19,811 bases of DNA, taken from positions 1 through 19,811 of the forward strand of contig JAHIHE010000096.1 in NCBI GenBank assembly GCA_018899995.1. The letters are read 5' to 3'. Positions 18,217-19,811 of the stretch are shown piece after piece. This stretch comes from Patescibacteria group bacterium. GTDB taxonomy: Bacteria > Patescibacteriota > Minisyncoccia > JAHIHE01. The notes beneath the pieces were generated by a model. It worked only from the letters and a program-made list of their open reading frames with translations, made no database searches and was not told the origin of the DNA. Numbering within the stretch: the first letter of the stretch is position 1; each line of letters starts with the position of its first letter. Position numbers and translations under genes: made by a program.

Positions 18217-19275
18217 TTATTTTTCCGCCTCGCTTTTAACCGAATTAACAATATCGCCGATGTTTCCCTCTAAAATTTTATCCAGATCCTGCCAGCTTTT
18301 TTTAATTCTGTGGTCGGTAACGCGGTTCTGGGGGAAGTTATAAGTTCTGATTTTCTCGCTGCGGTCGCCCGTTCCTATCTGTGTTTTGCGCGTTTTGCGC
18401 TCTTCTTTTTCCCGTTTTTCTTCTTCTTGAGCGAGCAACTTGCTTCTTAAAATTTTTAAAGCCCGCTCCTTGTTTTTATGCTGGGATTTTTCGTCCTGAC
18501 ATTTTACAATCAGGCCGCTTGGCAGATAGGTGATTCGTACGGCCGACTCGGTTTTGTTGACACTTTGTCCGCCGGGACCGCCGGAACGGAAAGTGTCTAT
18601 CCGTATGTCCTGCGGTTTGATAAAAATTTCTTCTTCTTCAGCTTGGGCTAAAACCGCCACAGTCGCGGTGGAAGTATGCACTCTGCCGGATTTTTCGGTA
18701 ATGGGTATTCTTTGAACTCTATGAACCCCGCTTTCGTATTTCATCGCGCCATAAACATCGGCGCCGTTTATTTCAAAGACGACTTCTTTCAGCCCGCCGG
18801 TTGAAGACGGGCTTGAATCAAGCAATCTTGTCTGCCATTTGTTTTTTTCGGCGAATTTGGCGTACATTCTGAACAAATCCGCGGCGAACATCGCCGCTTC
18901 TTCTCCGCCCGCGCCGGCGCGAATTTCCACGATAATATCTTTTGAATCAAGCGCGCTGGCGGGAGACAAATCATTTTTTATCTCATTTTCCAGTTTTTCC
19001 TTTTGCTGGCGGACATTTTTTATTTCTTTTCCGGCCAATTCCAGCATATCGCTGTTTTTTTCTTGAGAGATTATTTCTTCCAAGCCCTTCAGCTCTTTAG
19101 AAATTTTTTCAAGCCGCTCGTATTTTTTAATAATTTCTTCAAGTTGTTTGTGTTTTTTGAGCAGTTTCTGGGTTTTTTCGATATCAGAAAAAATCTCAGG
19201 GTTGCTGAGTTCTGCGGTTAATTTTTCGTAATCTGTTTTGAAGTTTTTTAACACTTCTTCAAGCTTAATTTCCAT
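18217..19275 (-). CDS. prfA: Peptide chain release factor 1
   Basis: Terminates translation at UAA and UAG. The 352-residue length is normal. Residues 1-100 form the helical domain 1; the stop-codon recognition tripeptide is P191-I-T193 in RVQRIPITEKSGRVHTS, the PxT form of RF1 rather than the SPF of RF2. The peptidyl-hydrolysis motif is GGQ at 235-237 in FRSGGPGGQSVNKTESAVR. The C terminus has IRTYNFPQNRVTDHRIKKSW. It is directly followed by prmC, which modifies the GGQ glutamine. RF2 is not in the window, but TGA is used as a stop here (for example at 6093), so it should exist elsewhere. Confidence 0.97.
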   Translation of the reverse strand: MEIKLEEVLKNFKTDYEKLTAELSNPEIFSDIEKTQKLLKKHKQLEEIIKKYERLEKISKELKGLEEIISQEKNSDMLELAGKEIKNVRQQKEKLENEIKNDLSPASALDSKDIIVEIRAGAGGEEAAMFAADLFRMYAKFAEKNKWQTRLLDSSPSSTGGLKEVVFEINGADVYGAMKYESGVHRVQRIPITEKSGRVHTSTATVAVLAQAEEEEIFIKPQDIRIDTFRSGGPGGQSVNKTESAVRITYLPSGLIVKCQDEKSQHKNKERALKILRSKLLAQEEEKREKEERKTRKTQIGTGDRSEKIRTYNFPQNRVTDHRIKKSWQDLDKILEGNIGDIVNSVKSEAEK

Positions 19276-19279
19276 AGTT

Positions 19280-19811
19280 TTAGCTTAAAGGGCTTTTTAT
19301 TTTTCTAATATTTAGATTGGTTACCTTTGTATATAATTGAGTTGTTCGAATGTTCTGATGGCCTAATAATTCTTGCACATAGCGGATATCAACGCCGTTT
19401 TCCAAAAGATGCGTCGCGAAACTGTGGCGAAGCGAGTGGAAAGTGGCATCTTTGCCTATTTTAGCTTTTTTCATAGCGATTTCAAATATCTTTTGGGCGG
19501 TTCTTTCGGTTAGTTTTCCTCCCCGCTCGCTGGCAAAAACATAATCATTCATATTTCTCAGAGCAAAAAATTCATGCAAGTCAGCTTTTAGTTTTTCAGG
19601 AAAAATAGTGATCCGATCGCGGCTTCCTTTTGCGTTTTTCAGGTGAATTGTCAGTTCCTCCGAATTTATGTCTTTAATTTTTAAATTTATCGCTTCGCTT
19701 ACTCGCAGTCCCGCTCCATAAGACAGCGAGATTAGCAGTTTGTGTTTTCGGTTTTCAATTGAGTTTATTATTTTTTCAATCTCGCTTCGCGAAAGAACAA
19801 CCGGTAATTTC
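19280..19811 (-). CDS. Tyrosine recombinase, partial (cut by window edge)
   Basis: The frame stays open to the window end, giving the last 177 residues of a tyrosine recombinase; an internal start near 19579 would give only a fragment and is not used. All catalytic residues are visible: Arg in YGAGLRVSEAINL, Lys in LKNAKGSRDR, HxxR in FHSLRHSFATHLL, the second His in LLGHQNIRTTQ and Tyr in TQLYTKV. The C-terminal NIRKIKSPL tail is of the XerC/XerD-like type. It could be the chromosome-dimer recombinase or the integrase of a mobile element; the missing N-terminal SAM-like domain lies beyond the edge. It ends five bases before prfA starts, so the pair may be co-transcribed. Confidence 0.9.
   Translation of the reverse strand, partial: KLPVVLSRSEIEKIINSIENRKHKLLISLSYGAGLRVSEAINLKIKDINSEELTIHLKNAKGSRDRITIFPEKLKADLHEFFALRNMNDYVFASERGGKLTERTAQKIFEIAMKKAKIGKDATFHSLRHSFATHLLENGVDIRYVQELLGHQNIRTTQLYTKVTNLNIRKIKSPLS

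Noticed and set aside
1..19811. CRISPR arrays, rRNA, tRNA and complete insertion sequences
   Set aside because: No regularly spaced repeats, rRNA motifs, cloverleafs or transposase genes were seen.

Overview
The window reads like a piece of a Patescibacteria (Candidate Phyla Radiation) chromosome, most likely a Parcubacteria-type lineage. The clues are a moderate-to-low GC content, compact genes, and standard stop codons including TGA. Almost all starts lack a Shine-Dalgarno sequence and sit directly after a TT. Short dispersed palindromes are abundant, and several uncharacterised proteins are of the kind typical of these genomes. This lineage call is an inference from style and protein content; there is no rRNA here to confirm it. 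No tRNA, rRNA, CRISPR array or complete insertion sequence was seen.

Region 1 (1-1030) holds methionine aminopeptidase. Region 2 (about 1030-8000) is an accessory stretch, AT-rich and repeat-rich. It has two NYN-domain nuclease genes, a small conserved unknown, a two-gene membrane protein/trypsin-like protease operon, and a scar made of two truncated genes. A three-gene overlapping cassette ending in a PIN nuclease follows, then a ClpP-fold serine peptidase of the SDH type. The genes at 1982, 2789 and 3500 are preceded by variants of the same promoter-like cassette (-35, 17-18 bp, TAGAAT or similar), two of them abutting an identical 20-bp palindrome. The N-terminal 27 codons of the SDH peptidase are also present as a diverged copy just left of the PIN cassette, where they are joined to the tail of what looks like a DNA methylase. 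The cassette is thus bracketed by direct repeats.

Region 3 (8000-9260) has a DUF3850 protein, RuvX and a 430-bp gene-free stretch. That stretch carries the most striking non-coding signal: a probable minus-strand structured RNA of about 220 nt (about 8930-9150), with two compound hairpins, a plausible promoter and a 12-bp-stem terminator.

Region 4 (9264-12910) is sugar metabolism: a GT2 glycosyltransferase overlapping a GalT-type uridylyltransferase, then triosephosphate isomerase and class II fructose-bisphosphate aldolase. Region 5 (13095-16442) has an MscS-pore-like membrane protein, a zinc-ribbon protein, ribosomal protein bL25 and a membrane-anchored coiled-coil lytic transglycosylase. 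Region 6 (16676-19811, minus strand) has a tyrosine recombinase (cut by the window edge), release factor 1, its methyltransferase PrmC, and a membrane-anchored unknown protein. prmC carries a perfect 42-bp palindrome inserted exactly in frame as codons 109-122.
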